NCBI GenBank assembly: GCA_034670405.1
Contig: JAXDDX010000040.1
Location: 834,501-898,500 of the forward strand
DNA from: Hoplostethus atlanticus
Lineage: Eukaryota; Chordata; Actinopteri; Trachichthyiformes; Trachichthyidae
Reading direction: 5' to 3'
DNA: 64,000 bases
Positions 1 to 12,226 of the stretch are shown here, one piece after another. The notes below the pieces were generated by a model. That model did not search any database and was not told the origin of the DNA. It worked only from the letters and a program-made list of their open reading frames with translations. The first letter of the stretch is position 1. Every line of letters begins with the position of its first letter. Made by a program: the position numbers and the translations under genes.

Positions 1-252
1 ACACAGGCAGAGAGATAGGAGTAGACAGCTGCACGGGCTGAGACCCAAAGATCCCAGCTTGAGAACCAAAGGTAGCCTAAGCCTTTTCCCTCTAGGCCCG
101 GCTCACAATAGAAGGGGGGGGGGGTGTCTAGCTGTCTTACGGACCAATCACATGTTGACCCGGGGGGTTTCACTCCCACGCTGCAAAACAATGTCTTAAT
201 TAACTAGTTGAGTCTCATTTTGAGTCCTAAAATCAGATTTCTACAAATACTA

Positions 253-400
253 GTCAGCGGGGTGAAATAATTCCACTTGTTTCAGACAATTTCTAGGAAC
301 AAGAATCACTCCACTCACATCAGGAAAATGACACTTGATTCATGAAGATTCTTGAAACAGGTTGGTTATCTGTGAAGTGAAGTTATCTCACCCCACTGAC
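253..400. mobile_element. MITE-like element with about 24-bp terminal inverted repeats
   Basis: The left end starts GTCAGCGGGGTGAAATAATT and the reverse complement of the right end starts GTCAGTGGGGTGAGATAACT, giving near-perfect inverted termini about 150 bp apart. The interior (ATGAATCAAGTGTCATTTTC on the minus strand) recurs at 58940-59130, with weaker relatives at 39360-39590 and 61500-61660, so this is a dispersed non-autonomous family. I see no clear target duplication and cannot assign the superfamily. Confidence 0.5.
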
Positions 401-835
401 AGATTTATTCACTTGTTTTATGAAAAATATAATTTCTATACTGAAAATAACTTTAAATAACTTAAGAAAATAAAGACTAATGCAGAAAAGAGTAGAGTTC
501 TAGAGTAGAAAAACAGACATTTATCTGAAAATGTCAACAGATTATTCCTTTAAATGTTCCTGCGACGTGGAGATTGATTTCACCTCGCTCTCGGCTCGGT
601 TTGGTTTAGACTGAAAGCACTAAATTTGTATTTGGGATTTGTACCAGAGCCCCAGAAGTCTCCCATTATCTCCGCGGCATTAAACGCCAGAGCTGACAAA
701 GCCTTTGTGTCCCATGCTCGAGGTGTACAGACGACAACAAGGAGACGAGGAGGGAGGGGGGGGGGTAGACAGGACAGCTGGAAGTGAGCCATGCTGTCTG
801 GCAGCAAGCAGTGAAATTCCCTTCCACCCAAATCA

Positions 836-906
836 CACCTCCTCCTTCACCTCCTCCTCCTCCTCCTCATCGTCCTCCTCCTTCCTGCTCTTCCTCCTCC
901 TCCTCC
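836..906. repeat. (TCC)n-rich imperfect trinucleotide repeat
   Basis: The stretch is an interrupted run of CTC/TCC triplets on the plus strand, the complement of GGA/GAG. It opens short serine- or arginine-rich frames that are artefacts. A longer and purer (CCT)n run lies at 8477-8510. Confidence 0.85.
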
Positions 907-997
907 CTGCAAGTTACAGTGGTGTGATGCTCTCATGGGGCGCGCTGACAGCAAGGATAAACGAGTGAACGCACTGCTCTCTCTCTCTCCCTCGCTA

Positions 998-1069
998 ACA
1001 CACACACACACACACACACCAATGTACACATGCATATACCCATGCAGGCGCGCACACACACACACACAC
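998..1069. repeat. Interrupted (CA)n microsatellite
   Basis: Two CA blocks, 998-1019 and 1051-1069, are separated by about 30 bp of mixed sequence. Confidence 0.9.
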
Positions 1070-1208
1070 AAGCAGATGTAGTCAGAGGAGGTTTAACAAC
1101 AGGGCTCCCTCACTCTCCTTTCCTACTCTGCCTCTATTAGGGCTGACGTTGATGAATGACAGAGATCACAGGACAGACTGCCGCTTAGCCTCATCACAAA
1201 TTAACGTA

Positions 1209-1210
<2 letters not shown>

Positions 1211-1266
<56 letters not shown>
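1211..1266. repeat. (AG)n microsatellite, about 27 units
   Basis: This is a pure AG dinucleotide run of about 55 bp. It produces the serine/leucine run of a spurious minus-strand frame at 1166-1399. Confidence 0.95.
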
Positions 1267-1268
<2 letters not shown>

Positions 1269-4200
1269 AGGAACCTTAAACTCGACAAGATGGAGTGAGA
1301 GAGACAGAGAAGGTGACAGAGAGAATGTGAAAGTGAGGGTCTGTATGAGGAAGAGAGGGTTTGTGGTGGAAAGACAGAGAGAGACCCTCTGGCGGCCATA
1401 TTGGAGGTCCTGTTTCTGACTGGGACCTGATCATTTCATCGCTAATACATCTGATTGATTGAGTGTTTAGACAATGTCAGCTGTCTTGTTGCTAAGACAT
1501 CTGATTAGCACACTAGCTAACGGATATAGTAGAAGCTAGCGTTAGCAGTTGCTAGCAGTCACATGTTAACATGAACTAAGTTAGCCTGCTGGCTAGCTAA
1601 CAGTTTGTTCAGGTTAACTGAGCTGACTCTCTGCACCCACACCACAACAATATTTTCCAGGCGTCTCTCTTTTTCTTTCCCGGTGGTTATATATTAAATA
1701 CACACCAGATCCTCCAATAGGACCTCTGTGATGGCGCCGGCAGAGGCTGGGTGGGAGTGTTATGTAACTGCAAAGCCTCTATGCAAGGTGGAAGGAAAAC
1801 AAGGACGACAAGATTGTGTGGAGGCAACATACTGTAAGGGCAAATGCAACGTTGCAGCAGTCAAATCAACGTGATTAAAACAGGCGAGAGAGAAAGAGAA
1901 TACAGGAGGAGGACAGGAAGGAGAGATGCAAGGAGAGCGTTTCTGATAATGGCAGGAAGGAAATGTAATATTGCCGGTGTTCAGCACTGAAACAAGCATT
2001 ATCTGACAGGAGAGAGAGACAGAAACATAAAGAGAGAGAGTGAAAAGTTTGTTTGTACGAGTGCAGAAAAGCAAGGCCAAAACTGGTCGATGGTAGAGTG
2101 ACTGATATTTTTGGATTGATGCTGCAGATATTACTCTTTAAACATTTAGACCAAGACAACAAGGTGGAAGGAGAGGAGATACTGAAGATGTTGAGATGCA
2201 ACATTTCTTGTATCATGACACTGACCTGAAGCTATCTTAACAGTTAACATAAGGATCCTTTTTCTTCTACTGGCTTCTAATTTTGACTTTGACAGCGCTG
2301 TGATATCAGTGAGATTGTTTTTTGTGGGGGAAAACCGGTTCTGAATCTCTCACTGCTGTCAAAACACAACAAAAAGGAATCATTAGGTTTCCTTGATTTC
2401 ATTTATAGACGAGAGATCAGATACAAGGGGGAACGGTATAAATCAGGGCAACTGTTCCTGCAGCTGTAGACTGCAAGATAAAAGAGGAGGTGATAGGATC
2501 AGTCTTGTAATCTCATCTTTCTTAACAAGTGGAGAAGCTCTGCCAGTGGAGATAATTCCACTTATTTGCAATGCAGTTACATTTGTTTCAGGATTTTTTT
2601 CTCGAAACAAATGGCAATATGTTGACACGAGGCAGAGTAAGGCTCCCTTCCTGTCCCAACTTTGCTATCGCTCTCCGCGTTATACCGTCCAATAAACAAG
2701 GAAAAAGCAAAACCAATAAAAAACTCAAGGTGATGTACGGTATGGTGGGTGGAAAGGAGAACCGACTGTGTGCGTTGACTGTGAATGCAACACGACCGGG
2801 TGCCCGTAATGCTTACAGTGAAAAGTCTGTGAGGGCTGTAATCTATCTGTTGTGCAGTGAGTACAAGCTACTAAGCAGAATTGAATACATGCAACATGCT
2901 GGTAATAAAGCAGAACATGCACAACGCTGCAGTCCATTTTTGTGTGACATTGCAAACTAGTTGCATTTTGTTTAATTGTTTAAACCGCATTTGTGTGATA
3001 AACTGGTTGCGCAACGTATCGGGGTGCAACTTTACAGAGTTTATGTTCCCGGGGAGAGGAGAATATCTTCAAATGACTTTGCAGTCTCAGTTGCTACTGC
3101 TCAAAAAAAAAAAAAAAAAACACCTCAGGACTTCCAGACAGCACAGCTAGCAGATGGGGTTAAAAGAGGCACCTGGCCTACTTTCCCAAACCTATCCAGC
3201 ATTTTACTGTAAATCGGTGACACCTCCGCCACATTAACACATGAGGGAGAAAGAAAGATGGAGAGAAGGAAGAGAGAAAGAAGAGGCCAAAAAAGATTGG
3301 GGGGGGGGGAGAATAAGAGAGAGAAAAGTGTCACATCTAATAGGGACGCGACCCATCAGCCCTCCTCTGAGACGCCCGGGGCCACGCCACAAGAACAGCT
3401 CTCTCTAAAAACAGCACGGGCGTCGTTCTTCGCGGCGCTAATCAGGAGCGACGTTGGGAACACAACTTCTCGGTTACATTTTGCAGCAGATCTCATTTGG
3501 GGCTCGGTCACGTTCGTCTTTGGGAAAACTGTCGTTCGGTTCGAGCTAATGAGTCTGGCAGGTTGGCGGCGAGGTTGAGGTTGGTGACATGTTGGTAAAT
3601 TCAATCACACTGTACAGCCACCGCCACTTATCGGAGTGTCGCTTCCTGTTCACGCCAACGCTAAATAAAGTTGTTTACACGCGCCAAAGCATGTAATGGG
3701 AATAAAACTATTTTGTCATGCTTAGTTGAATGATCCGACGTTCTAGCAAAAGTTTTATTTATATAGACCTGGAACCAAACCACTTTTACCAAGAGGGGTT
3801 TTATATAACAGGACTCCTCTAACACCTGCATGACTGGATCACCTGACTTCAATCACCCCCTTTCATAGACGTCACATACTTTCTCCATGTCTTTTTGACA
3901 CATAAAAGTACATGTTTTGTGAGCTATTAGTTAAATCACATGGTGTTTATCTAGATGCAGGTAATCTGTGACTCTGTGACGATAATGGGTGATGCCAAGC
4001 TTCCAAGTTTCCAATAATAAATAAATAAAGTTCTATATCTGGTGGACTAGTTCGGTTTTGCACCCACCGTGATTTCCTGGAAAGTCACTTACTTCAAGTG
4101 GACAAACGTGTGCAGAAAGAAAACGTATGTATTCCAACCAAAGAAAGTCACTGGTTTAAGTGACTTTAAGTTTATTGGCCAGTAGCTCCTCCTACTGAAT

Positions 4201-5360
4201 GGATTATCAAAGGTTTCTACCAGCCCTTTCATATCAAATGAAATTGGGCTGTTAGTCTGATTATTTCCATGTAAAGGCAACTCTCGTGTCAGTTCTGTCT
4301 CCAGGTCAACAGTGCGGTCACTGACGGCACTAAAGCTGCAGCAGACCGGTTCACTTCGGTAGAGGATTTCACTTCACACAACATCAGAGTCGGTGCACAC
4401 CCACGGCCAAGCTGCAGTTGAACACATGGGGATACTGCAGTGTTTCCACAATATCAGCACGGCCGCCACAAAATAAAAAGTTGGTCAACGTGTAGAAATT
4501 GATCTACATGGATCTCTAACGCATCGTGTTATGTTCTCTGTCTCACCAGAGGCTGATCTCACTCAGCTGTAGCTTGTGAACACTTTTCCCCCCGTCAGCT
4601 TGTGAGACAGGCAGACAGACATCACCTGCAAGGGCAGTCTGACCTCAAAAAAAGCTGCCTGACAAAAACCTGATATCAACTCGACAACGGAAGGCACCTA
4701 ACTAACTCCGATATTGAACTTGGGATGTTATCGTCCTCAAAGTGACATTACAGCTGCTGGCGGAGTCTATATATATATATATATTCCACAAGTCACGTCA
4801 TCACACATCGAGTGGAAAATCAATTTCCTTCTGTACATTTTCTCCTGTACACATCAAAGTGTTGATGCTGAACAAAATATTTAATTCATGAGTTGACATA
4901 AGGACTACCGTCAGAAGACACAATCAGCAGCTCAACTCTGCTGACATTTGAGAGAAGGATTTAGACAAATCTCAAGTTGATCCCCGGTGGTCTCCTGCAC
5001 AGTGTTTGCTGTTTAGGGCCTCCATGTTCTGCTAAACAACATCAAACGCCCCTCGCTTCGGTGTTACTTCCAATGCACTGTGAGCCTGTATAATGGTACT
5101 GATTCACATGTGGCAACCAGAACCAACAAACACACCGACTCACACTCAGCTCTTATAGAGGAGCCCTGAGGAAGAGGCAGACATCTTTTGGTTGTAATCC
5201 TTCATAATGATCAACACCAGATCTGTAGAGCTTGAAGACAAGAGCAATAACACAATAACTCTCACAGCGTTGTCAGAGGGTTGGTTTCACCTGCAACACT
5301 TTCAGATCCCAAAGGAGTTTAACTGAATCCAATGAAAATGTCTGCAGGGAAACGTATTGC

Positions 5361-5642
5361 TGAGCTGCATCATCGATGGTTAAAGCATCCTTCCAGTCAC
5401 AAGGCTCTCATCACCGATACCGCATCGTGTCCGGGGGTATAGCTTCGGCACTGAGCTGCATCATCGATGGTTAAAGCATCCTTCCAGTCACAAGGCTCTC
5501 ATCACCGATACCGCATCGTGTCCGGGGGTATAGCTTCGGCACTGAGCTGCATCATCGATGGTTAAAGCATCCTTCCAGTCACAAGGCTCTCATCACCGAT
5601 ACCGGATCGTGTCCGGGGCTATAGCTTCGGCACTGAGCTGCA
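5361..5642. repeat. 91-bp tandem repeat, three full copies
   Basis: Full units run 5361-5451, 5452-5542 and 5543-5633, each starting TGAGCTGCAT and ending AGCTTCGGCAC. Units 1 and 2 are identical. Unit 3 differs at two positions (CCGCATC to CCGGATC, and GGGGGTA to GGGGCTA). A diverged fourth copy follows: TGAGCTGCATC and an AAAGTATCC reminiscent of AAAGCATCC continue to about 5665. The 91-bp period is not a multiple of three, so the array is not a coding repeat. The identity of units 1 and 2 points to recent expansion. Confidence 0.95.
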
Positions 5643-6283
5643 TCTTCCGTGGCCAAAGTATCCCTCGATGAGCGATACAGCCAGATAAGTGGCCTCATCC
5701 AAACCCTTTCTGTAGTAGCGAAATGTCCTCTCTACGGCAATATGTCTGGGACCTGCTTCAGCAGTAAGTTGCTTTCCCGCCGACCCCCTGTGGAGCCAAC
5801 TGCCCATGTCCTGCAGAAATGTAAAATCTCAACTTTATGTTTAGTATTTTTTTTTTTTTTACCCCCGACATCATTTCCCACATGTAGAAAATGATTTATG
5901 ACCCTGGTGCAAACTCAACTGAAAAATTTAAATGTGAAAATATAAAATAATTTTAAAATATTAACATGAAAACATTTTCAACTTCTCTGAGGGAAGTGTG
6001 TTTCATGATGCATTAATCAAGCCAAACCACTGATTGCATTGTAAATATTTAAAAATACAAGGGCATCAAATGCAAAAAAAAGCTCCTGAACAGCTCCTGA
6101 TCTTTCAGACAAAAGGAGGTTTCTAAAGCACACACAGTAACTACAACCAGCCATCGCCTGTGTCTCTTTGTTTCTGGGTCGACTACAGGACGAGGTGCAG
6201 CCAACCAATAGAAACCACACTGACAAAATGTCATTTACTGCTACGCTGTTCTACTATACCAAGCTGTGTATATGGGCCTTGGT

Positions 6284-6285
<2 letters not shown>

Positions 6286-6332
<47 letters not shown>

Positions 6333-6628
6333 TACACTGCCCACAGGTATCATGCTGTCCAACTCAGCAGCCCATTGCAAATACCATGCAGGGCCTCAAA
6401 GATGGCCGAAAGCCTATTAGTCGGACATGAAAGACAATATTTGAATCACTGTCAGCCAGCTAAAGGAGGGAAAGAGCATGATTGGATTCAAGCAATGTGT
6501 GTGTGTGTGTGTGTGTGTGTCCTAAACAACTCTTTGAATGACTACACGTGTATGCCAGTTAATTTGGCTCGAGTTTGGATACTAGGGGAACGAACCAGCA
6601 GCAGATGTAGACTCACAGGCACACACAA

Positions 6629-6672
<44 letters not shown>

Positions 6673-6787
6673 GGAAAGAGGCTCTCCACGGCAGTGTAAT
6701 TAGGCCTGGTCACTGCAGAGACGTTGTAATGGATAACCCTGTCTGAGGATGGCCAGAGGCAGCGCACATAATTGAGCATGCCCTTGC

Positions 6788-6836
<49 letters not shown>
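6286..6836. repeat. Cluster of four (TG)n/(CA)n microsatellites
   Basis: The blocks are (GT)n at 6286-6331, (TG)n at 6497-6520, (CA)n at 6632-6669 and (TG)n at 6789-6836, with unique sequence between them. The opposed TG and CA runs could pair in a single-stranded transcript. Long frames read across this region come from the repeats. Confidence 0.9.
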
Positions 6837-6837
<1 letters not shown>

Positions 6838-7227
6838 CACAAGGGAGCGCTATGAACATGGCGCTCCCCGCTGCTTGGACTGCTCCGTTTCTGCGTGCTG
6901 GGTGTTTCTCTGTTCAGCAACACCTACTGAATCTAGAGTTTAGATCCTGACACCGTGACGTTTGGGGTTCGAACCCTTGGGGGGTCTAAGCTGTTATATA
7001 ACCTTGACTTACAGTATGCAAACCCAAGGAAAAATCATCAAAATGTAAATGTTTGCTTCAATATCAAGCACATGAAAAACCAAACGACTTCAAAGACAGT
7101 TTTTTTCCCCGACATCCTTGAAGCCGTTGGATGATGCCCGCTGATTTCAAAGCACTGACACACTGATGATGCTAGTGCATATAGACTAGCAGATCTACTA
7201 GTCTTCAGAGTGTGACTCGCTAGAGGT

Positions 7228-8020
7228 ATAGGTAGAGGGGGTGGACAAAATAACAGAAACGCCTCATGAAGAATAACCTTAACATGGAAGTAACTAAAGA
7301 CAGCAGGCACATTATAAGTTGTAGTCCAGCAGTATGTGTCAGAGATGAGTTTCGAAGCAACACGAGGCAACTAACAGAGAACCCAAGAGGCCAAACAGTC
7401 GGCGCCTGAACTGCAAACTTGTTTATTATGGCAGGAGGAACCGTCTGGAAAATCATGACAACAGATGGCCAACATGGACAAACTGCATCGGCGAAGAGGG
7501 CAAAGAGGTCACAGAGGTCACTCCGGTCACGAGTTGAAGCTCATCCACAAGAATAGCTGCTAAACACCAGAAAACTAAAGCCTCAACAATGACCACAGAG
7601 ATGAACAGACACTTCTACGACGCAGTCTCAACAGAAACTGTGAACCGAGAGCTTTATGAAGCTGGCGTTTAGAAACCGCTTGTACCGAAGACGACACAAA
7701 AATACAAAACCTGGTGCAAGGAGCGCAAAACAGGAAGTCCTGAGCAGTGGAAAAAGTAATCCGCTCTGATGTTCATCGCTTCCTCTACATCTGAATGGGT
7801 TTACGAGTCAAAGGACACCTCTGGTCTGTTCGGGGTGGATCTGTAATCGTATGGGCCGCAATCTTGTGGGAGTCATTACGTTTGATTGCTCTGCATGGAC
7901 ACATAAACGGCCAAGCAATGAGAGGACCAAGAGCACCCTAGGGTGCAGACACTAAAGAGTGGTTTCATGAACAGCAGGATCAAGTCAAACTCCTTCCATG
8001 GCCTCCAAATGAAAAAAGTC
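7228..8020 (+). mobile_element. Tc1/mariner-like transposon relic
   Basis: The left end carries the motif GTGGACAAAATAACAGAAAC, which I know from Tc1-like elements of fish. Downstream, plus-strand sequence in changing frames resembles a Tc1 transposase: a helix-turn-helix-like part near 7480-7700, then a stretch containing ATGGGCCGCAAT (Trp-Ala-Ala, as in the DDE core) near 7850. Stops and frameshifts break the frame throughout. The right terminal repeat is not evident before the SINE that starts near 8088, so the element looks truncated. Confidence 0.6.
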
Positions 8021-8087
8021 TGATTTGAGGCAATAACAATAATAATAACAATAATAATAATAAAACATTTTCGAGGGTATGTAGACG

Positions 8088-8346
8088 TTTGATATGGGGC
8101 GGCTGTGGCTCAGTGGTAGAGAAGGTTGTCCACTGATCACAAGGTTGGCGGTTCGATCCCCAGCTCCTCCTCCTGTCCACATGTCGAAGTGTCCTTGGGC
8201 AAGACACTGAACCCCAACTTGCTCCCGATGGTCAGGCCAGCACCTTGCATGGTCGCGCACTGCCATCGGTGTGTGAGTGGGTGAATGAGAGGCATATGTT
8301 GTAAAGCGCTTTGGATAAAAGTGCTATATAAATGCAGCCATTTACC
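8088..8346 (+). mobile_element. tRNA-derived SINE
   Basis: The head carries RNA polymerase III promoter boxes: an A box TGGCTCAGTGG at 8106-8116 and a B box GGTTCGATCCC at 8150-8160. The body includes GAAGTGTCCTTGGGCAAGAC, and the tail AAGCGCTTTGGATAAAAGTG followed by CTATATAAATGCAG is typical of teleost SINEs. The full-length layout and good boxes make this the best-preserved SINE here. It is a SINE rather than a tRNA gene because no complete cloverleaf is present. Confidence 0.85.
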
Positions 8347-8476
8347 AGAGAATCTGAAACTGAAATTGAGCAGAAAATTATTTTATCAAACAAACATGTT
8401 TATTAATACCTAAAAGACACATGTACATATTCTGAACAAAAAACAGAAATAACACAGAATACATTTCCAGGTGGAT

Positions 8477-8510
8477 CCTCCTCCTCCTCCTCCTCCTCCT
8501 CCTCCTCCTG
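8477..8510. repeat. (CCT)n trinucleotide repeat
   Basis: This is a near-pure CCT/TCC run of about 11 units. Confidence 0.95.
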
Positions 8511-8663
8511 AGTGTATTTCTCTTTGATGGCAACGTTAGCAGTAATGTGTCTAATGGAAGATAAGCAACACTCTCAGACAGCCTTCACAGCCAGACTCTC
8601 CCCTCTGCCACTCCTCCCATCCTCATCATGCTGAGTGCAACAAAGGGAATACTCAAGGAGCGT

Positions 8664-8711
<48 letters not shown>

Positions 8712-8817
8712 ACAGTATAGACACACATGCAAAAGCACACACACGGGAGAGAGAGCGAAGGTTTGGATCGGTCTCAAAGTCTCTCAAAAATACAAACACA
8801 CACACACACACACACAC
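8664..8817. repeat. Two (CA)n microsatellites
   Basis: CA runs occupy 8664-8709 (about 23 units) and 8795-8817. They generate threonine/histidine or valine/cysteine frames on the two strands that are not genes. Confidence 0.95.
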
Positions 8818-9419
8818 TCTGCAGGAAACCGAAGGACAAGGGAGGGAGAAGGCACTTATACAGGAGGAGAGTCCTTGACTGCTGGCTGACCCCACAGCTT
8901 GTTTGTACCAATTTTGAAAGGAGCGTTGTGACGGAGAGGAGGATTTTGGGGTGTATTAGTCGGAACACAGCACGGAGTGACAGACAGGGAAGGAGAGGAG
9001 AAAGAGAGAGTGATGGGTGACGGATGACAGTGAAGGTTTGAGCCACATTTGAGCCCACACTGTCAAGGTCTTAGCCTGCCAGACCCTCTGACATGATGGA
9101 GGTTCCTCCCTGAACAAGAGGTTTTCCTGCCATTGATCAGGTGAGGCAGGACACCCTACTAAAGGCTAATCATTGGTATGGGTTTCAGTGGGCTAAATAC
9201 TGTTTCACCCTGACAAGTATAACATTCTCAGGCAAAACACTGAATGCTTTTATTTTTTGCACGAAAATGGTCAAATTCAAACATGTTGAACATCGACAAT
9301 CAGCAGCTTCAATCCAAGAACATCAGTATCAGCCTTCAAACACCTGCATAGGCTGAATCCTAGTTTCTTTGCGACGATACCTGCCAGTTCTACGCAAACC
9401 AAACAACTCTGAAACACTT

Positions 9420-9735
9420 TTCAGGTGTCCGACAGTGGAAAGTAGCTGCCTCCGTTAAAAGACCAGACCACGCCCCCCCAGTTATAGACTATACAGGAAC
9501 ATGCCTCCACACTGACCTCAATTAAATCCATCTTAAAAACCTGTTTGCTCTACCTTCAACTAAACAATCCATCCTGCTGAATGTGCAGTTTCATCCCCAT
9601 CTTAACTTTTTTACTTTACTTATTTTGATTTTAATGTAAGTTGACTTTATTATTTTTAATGTCCACGTTCTTATTAAATGTGTTATGCATCCGTAAAGCA
9701 CCTTGAATTGCCTCTGTGTATGAAATGTGCTATCC
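9420..9735 (+). mobile_element. 3' end of a LINE-like retrotransposon (relic)
   Basis: The codons around 9520-9550 (Lys-Ser-Ile-Leu-Lys-Thr) resemble the C-terminal end of fish non-LTR ORF2 proteins. They are followed by an AT-rich 3' tail containing AAAGCACCTTGAATTGCCTC and TGTGTATGAAATGTGCTAT, a tail seen behind many fish LINE fragments. Only the last few hundred bases are present, as expected of 5'-truncated copies. Family assignment is from memory of tail motifs. Confidence 0.45.
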
Positions 9736-11277
9736 CAACTTATTAGAAGCTGAACTCTTGGATACAAGATGGAGTGGACAGCCAGGGATCAATTTAAGAG
9801 GGGTTGGGGGGGCGGGGGGATTTAATCAACACAAAGTTAAGATTGATGTCGACAAGGGACGTTCATTTTTACCCACCATTAGCATACTTTATGGTCATCC
9901 GTAGCAGATTCCCTACCAGACACGATCGCCGTCTCTCCTCGTGTCTAAACGGTCTACCGGCACCACGCTGACACCGCTTGCGTTGATTGATGACGGCGGA
10001 CCAACGCCGCTTCTTCTGCATGCTGCTTCAAATTTGAACACGGGAATTGGAAAGAGCCAAATGGAGATGAGAGGCAGCAACGTGACAAAGAAACGGGCCG
10101 TTCGACGTCTCGGTACTTCACTTCTCTTTTTCAATTTTCTTTTTTTAATCTTTTCTTTTACATTTTTCACTTTTCATCTTCAATTATGCATTTTCACTTC
10201 CATGTTTTATTTTGGTACGATCATTCCAACCATTACATCTAGGTCAGTTCTGAGCAGATATAGTTTAGAGTAGAGAGTGACAAAAAAAGACGGGATGCCA
10301 CGGGACAAATTGAAACTGATGCTGTGGGTTTATTGTATACGCTTGTCTTTTGTTTATTTCATCTCCATCTCTGGTGCTCAGTACTCATCACTCTGGTGTT
10401 TCTGCACTTCACTTCCCAGAGATCACCTGTCAATCAAACAGTGTGTCCAGCACCGTGACGTCTTCCTCCTTGGATTTTCTGTTGATGGGAGTTTGAGTTT
10501 CTGTAGGTGGCGCTCTTTTCTTTGTCTGTTCAGCCACGGTGGCTATCGCTGCTCACGCTAACTACCCAGTTCTTCTTCTGGTTTATTCCGAACAAACCTG
10601 AAACGTAAAACACATCACTTCCTCTGCGGCAGGAAAGACCGACCTGACTCCGGGTGTGTAAAAGCTTTCATGGACTGGGTAGAGGTTGAATCACTGTTGT
10701 GTTAGTTGGCAATACAGAGTAGCAAAATGATTTATTGTTATGAAAATGTTGCCGATTATTTCTTTAAGTCCACTTCACTCAAAAAAAGGGAGATGCAGAC
10801 AGTAAAAAGTGGATTTTTAAGTCTTGAGACCACCGAGAAGTACAGCACAGCTAATATTTTCTATACTGTAGTTTATTCCAGGCTGCCCTCAAGCACTTGT
10901 CTTCTCAGCGAGGAGTATATACCGAGGTTAGGACCTAAATGCTTCGGCTCTGCCTACCGCTGAGCTCCAACAAGCTTTAAAACTGTCAGCTTGTCCCTCT
11001 CTCCTGCTGTTCCTCCTCCACGTCTTGCATGTTCTGACAGGGTTCTCTCTTGACTGAATGGTAAATGTTTGGTCTGTTGAAATGAAAAAAAAATCCAATT
11101 TGCTACAATGGGTCCCAGAGTGGTGCTGGTTTCTCTGTGGATGGAGGTCAAAATAGGGTGAGTGTATAAGATTGGTCCCATGTGAAGCCATGCAGACCTG
11201 AATATCTCCCTTTGTGCTCCCCCTCAAATCCATTTTACTACGCAGCAAACATTTGGATGTTGAATAGATACTGAATA

Positions 11278-12226
11278 CAGTTCTGGCCACGATTACTGGC
11301 ACCATTGCATTGTATGCAGATAATGTACAATATCTTCTGGAATAACTGGAAATTGAAACCAAACTATCTATTTTAAAGTGATAAAACAGTCTAGAACGTG
11401 GTGGTAAAAGGAAAACTGATCTCAGATGTTGTTGAAGGTTGGTGTGAGCCATTGAAAAAACACCTGACATGACATCCAAAGATGACAAACCTAAATCCTT
11501 CTGGGAAAATGTTCTGTGGAACGATGAAAGCAAATTAAAGCTCTTTCTCAACGCAGACACTTTATTTACAGATGATGAAATTAAGCTTTTAAAAGAAAAG
11601 AAAAACTACTTACAGTCAAATACGATGGATGTCCCATAATTGCTGCTTCAGGTACTGGACGTCTTGAACGTATTACGGGCATCATGAAATCAGAAGATTA
11701 ACCAAGGCATGTTGGAGCGAAATGTGCTACACAGTGACAGAAAGCTGGGTGTCAATCGAAGGTCATGGGTCCTCTCCAGCAGGACAATGACCCAAAACAC
11801 ATCCAAAAGCACCAGGAATGGTTCAAGAGAAAATGTTGGACTGTTCTGGAGTGGCCAGCGATGAGTCCTGATCTCCATCCCATTGACAACCAATGGAGAG
11901 ACCTGAAATGTGCAGCTGGTCAAAGGAATCCTTCAAACATTGAAGAACTGGAATTGAAGAGTGGGAGAAACTGCCAGCAGAAAGATGCAGGAAGCTTATT
12001 GATGGTTACAAGAAACGATTGGAGGCGTCGTCATTGTGCAAAGTATTAGAAAGGGGTGCCAATAATTATAAATGTTTTTTTTTAATCTTATTGTTTGATC
12101 CTGTGCTGATAAATAACAGATGAACGTGCGAAGACCGAAAGTTGTTTCAATTTCCAACTTCAGAAGATATTGTACATTATCTGTATAAAATGCAAGGCTG
12201 CCAATAATCCTGGTGGCCAGCACCAA
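11278..12226 (+). mobile_element. Tc1/mariner-like element with long terminal inverted repeats, inactive
   Basis: The left end (TTCTGGCCACGATTACTGGC, then CAGATAATGTACAATATCTT) is matched in inverted orientation at 12140-12226, giving inverted repeats of roughly 75-90 bp. The interior keeps the last part of a Tc1-type transposase in one frame (11765-12049), including Gln-Gln-Asp-Asn-Asp-Pro-Lys-His and Trp-Pro-Ala-Met-Ser-Pro-Asp-Leu, which bear the second and third catalytic regions. Upstream, near 11480-11530, Trp-Asn-Asp-Glu-Ser-Lys is recognisable but out of frame. At about 950 bp it is shorter than an intact element of roughly 1.3-1.6 kb, so the N-terminal part is lost and it cannot be autonomous. 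Confidence 0.8.

Noticed and set aside
5361-5633. Box C/D snoRNA array
   Set aside because: A box-C-like GTGATGA is present in each unit, but no CTGA box D at a suitable place and no terminal stem.
5619-5807. 62-codon minus-strand frame next to the 91-bp array
   Set aside because: The composition looks protein-like, but it ends inside the tandem array, has no family I recognise and no splice context.
8088-8160. Possible tRNA gene (A and B boxes present)
   Set aside because: No full cloverleaf, and the sequence runs on into a SINE body and tail. The same holds for 25890-25950, 37175-37230 and 61941-61990.
10928-11560. 210-codon minus-strand open frame
   Set aside because: It runs across the left part of the Tc1-like element antisense to the transposase and shows no domain of its own.
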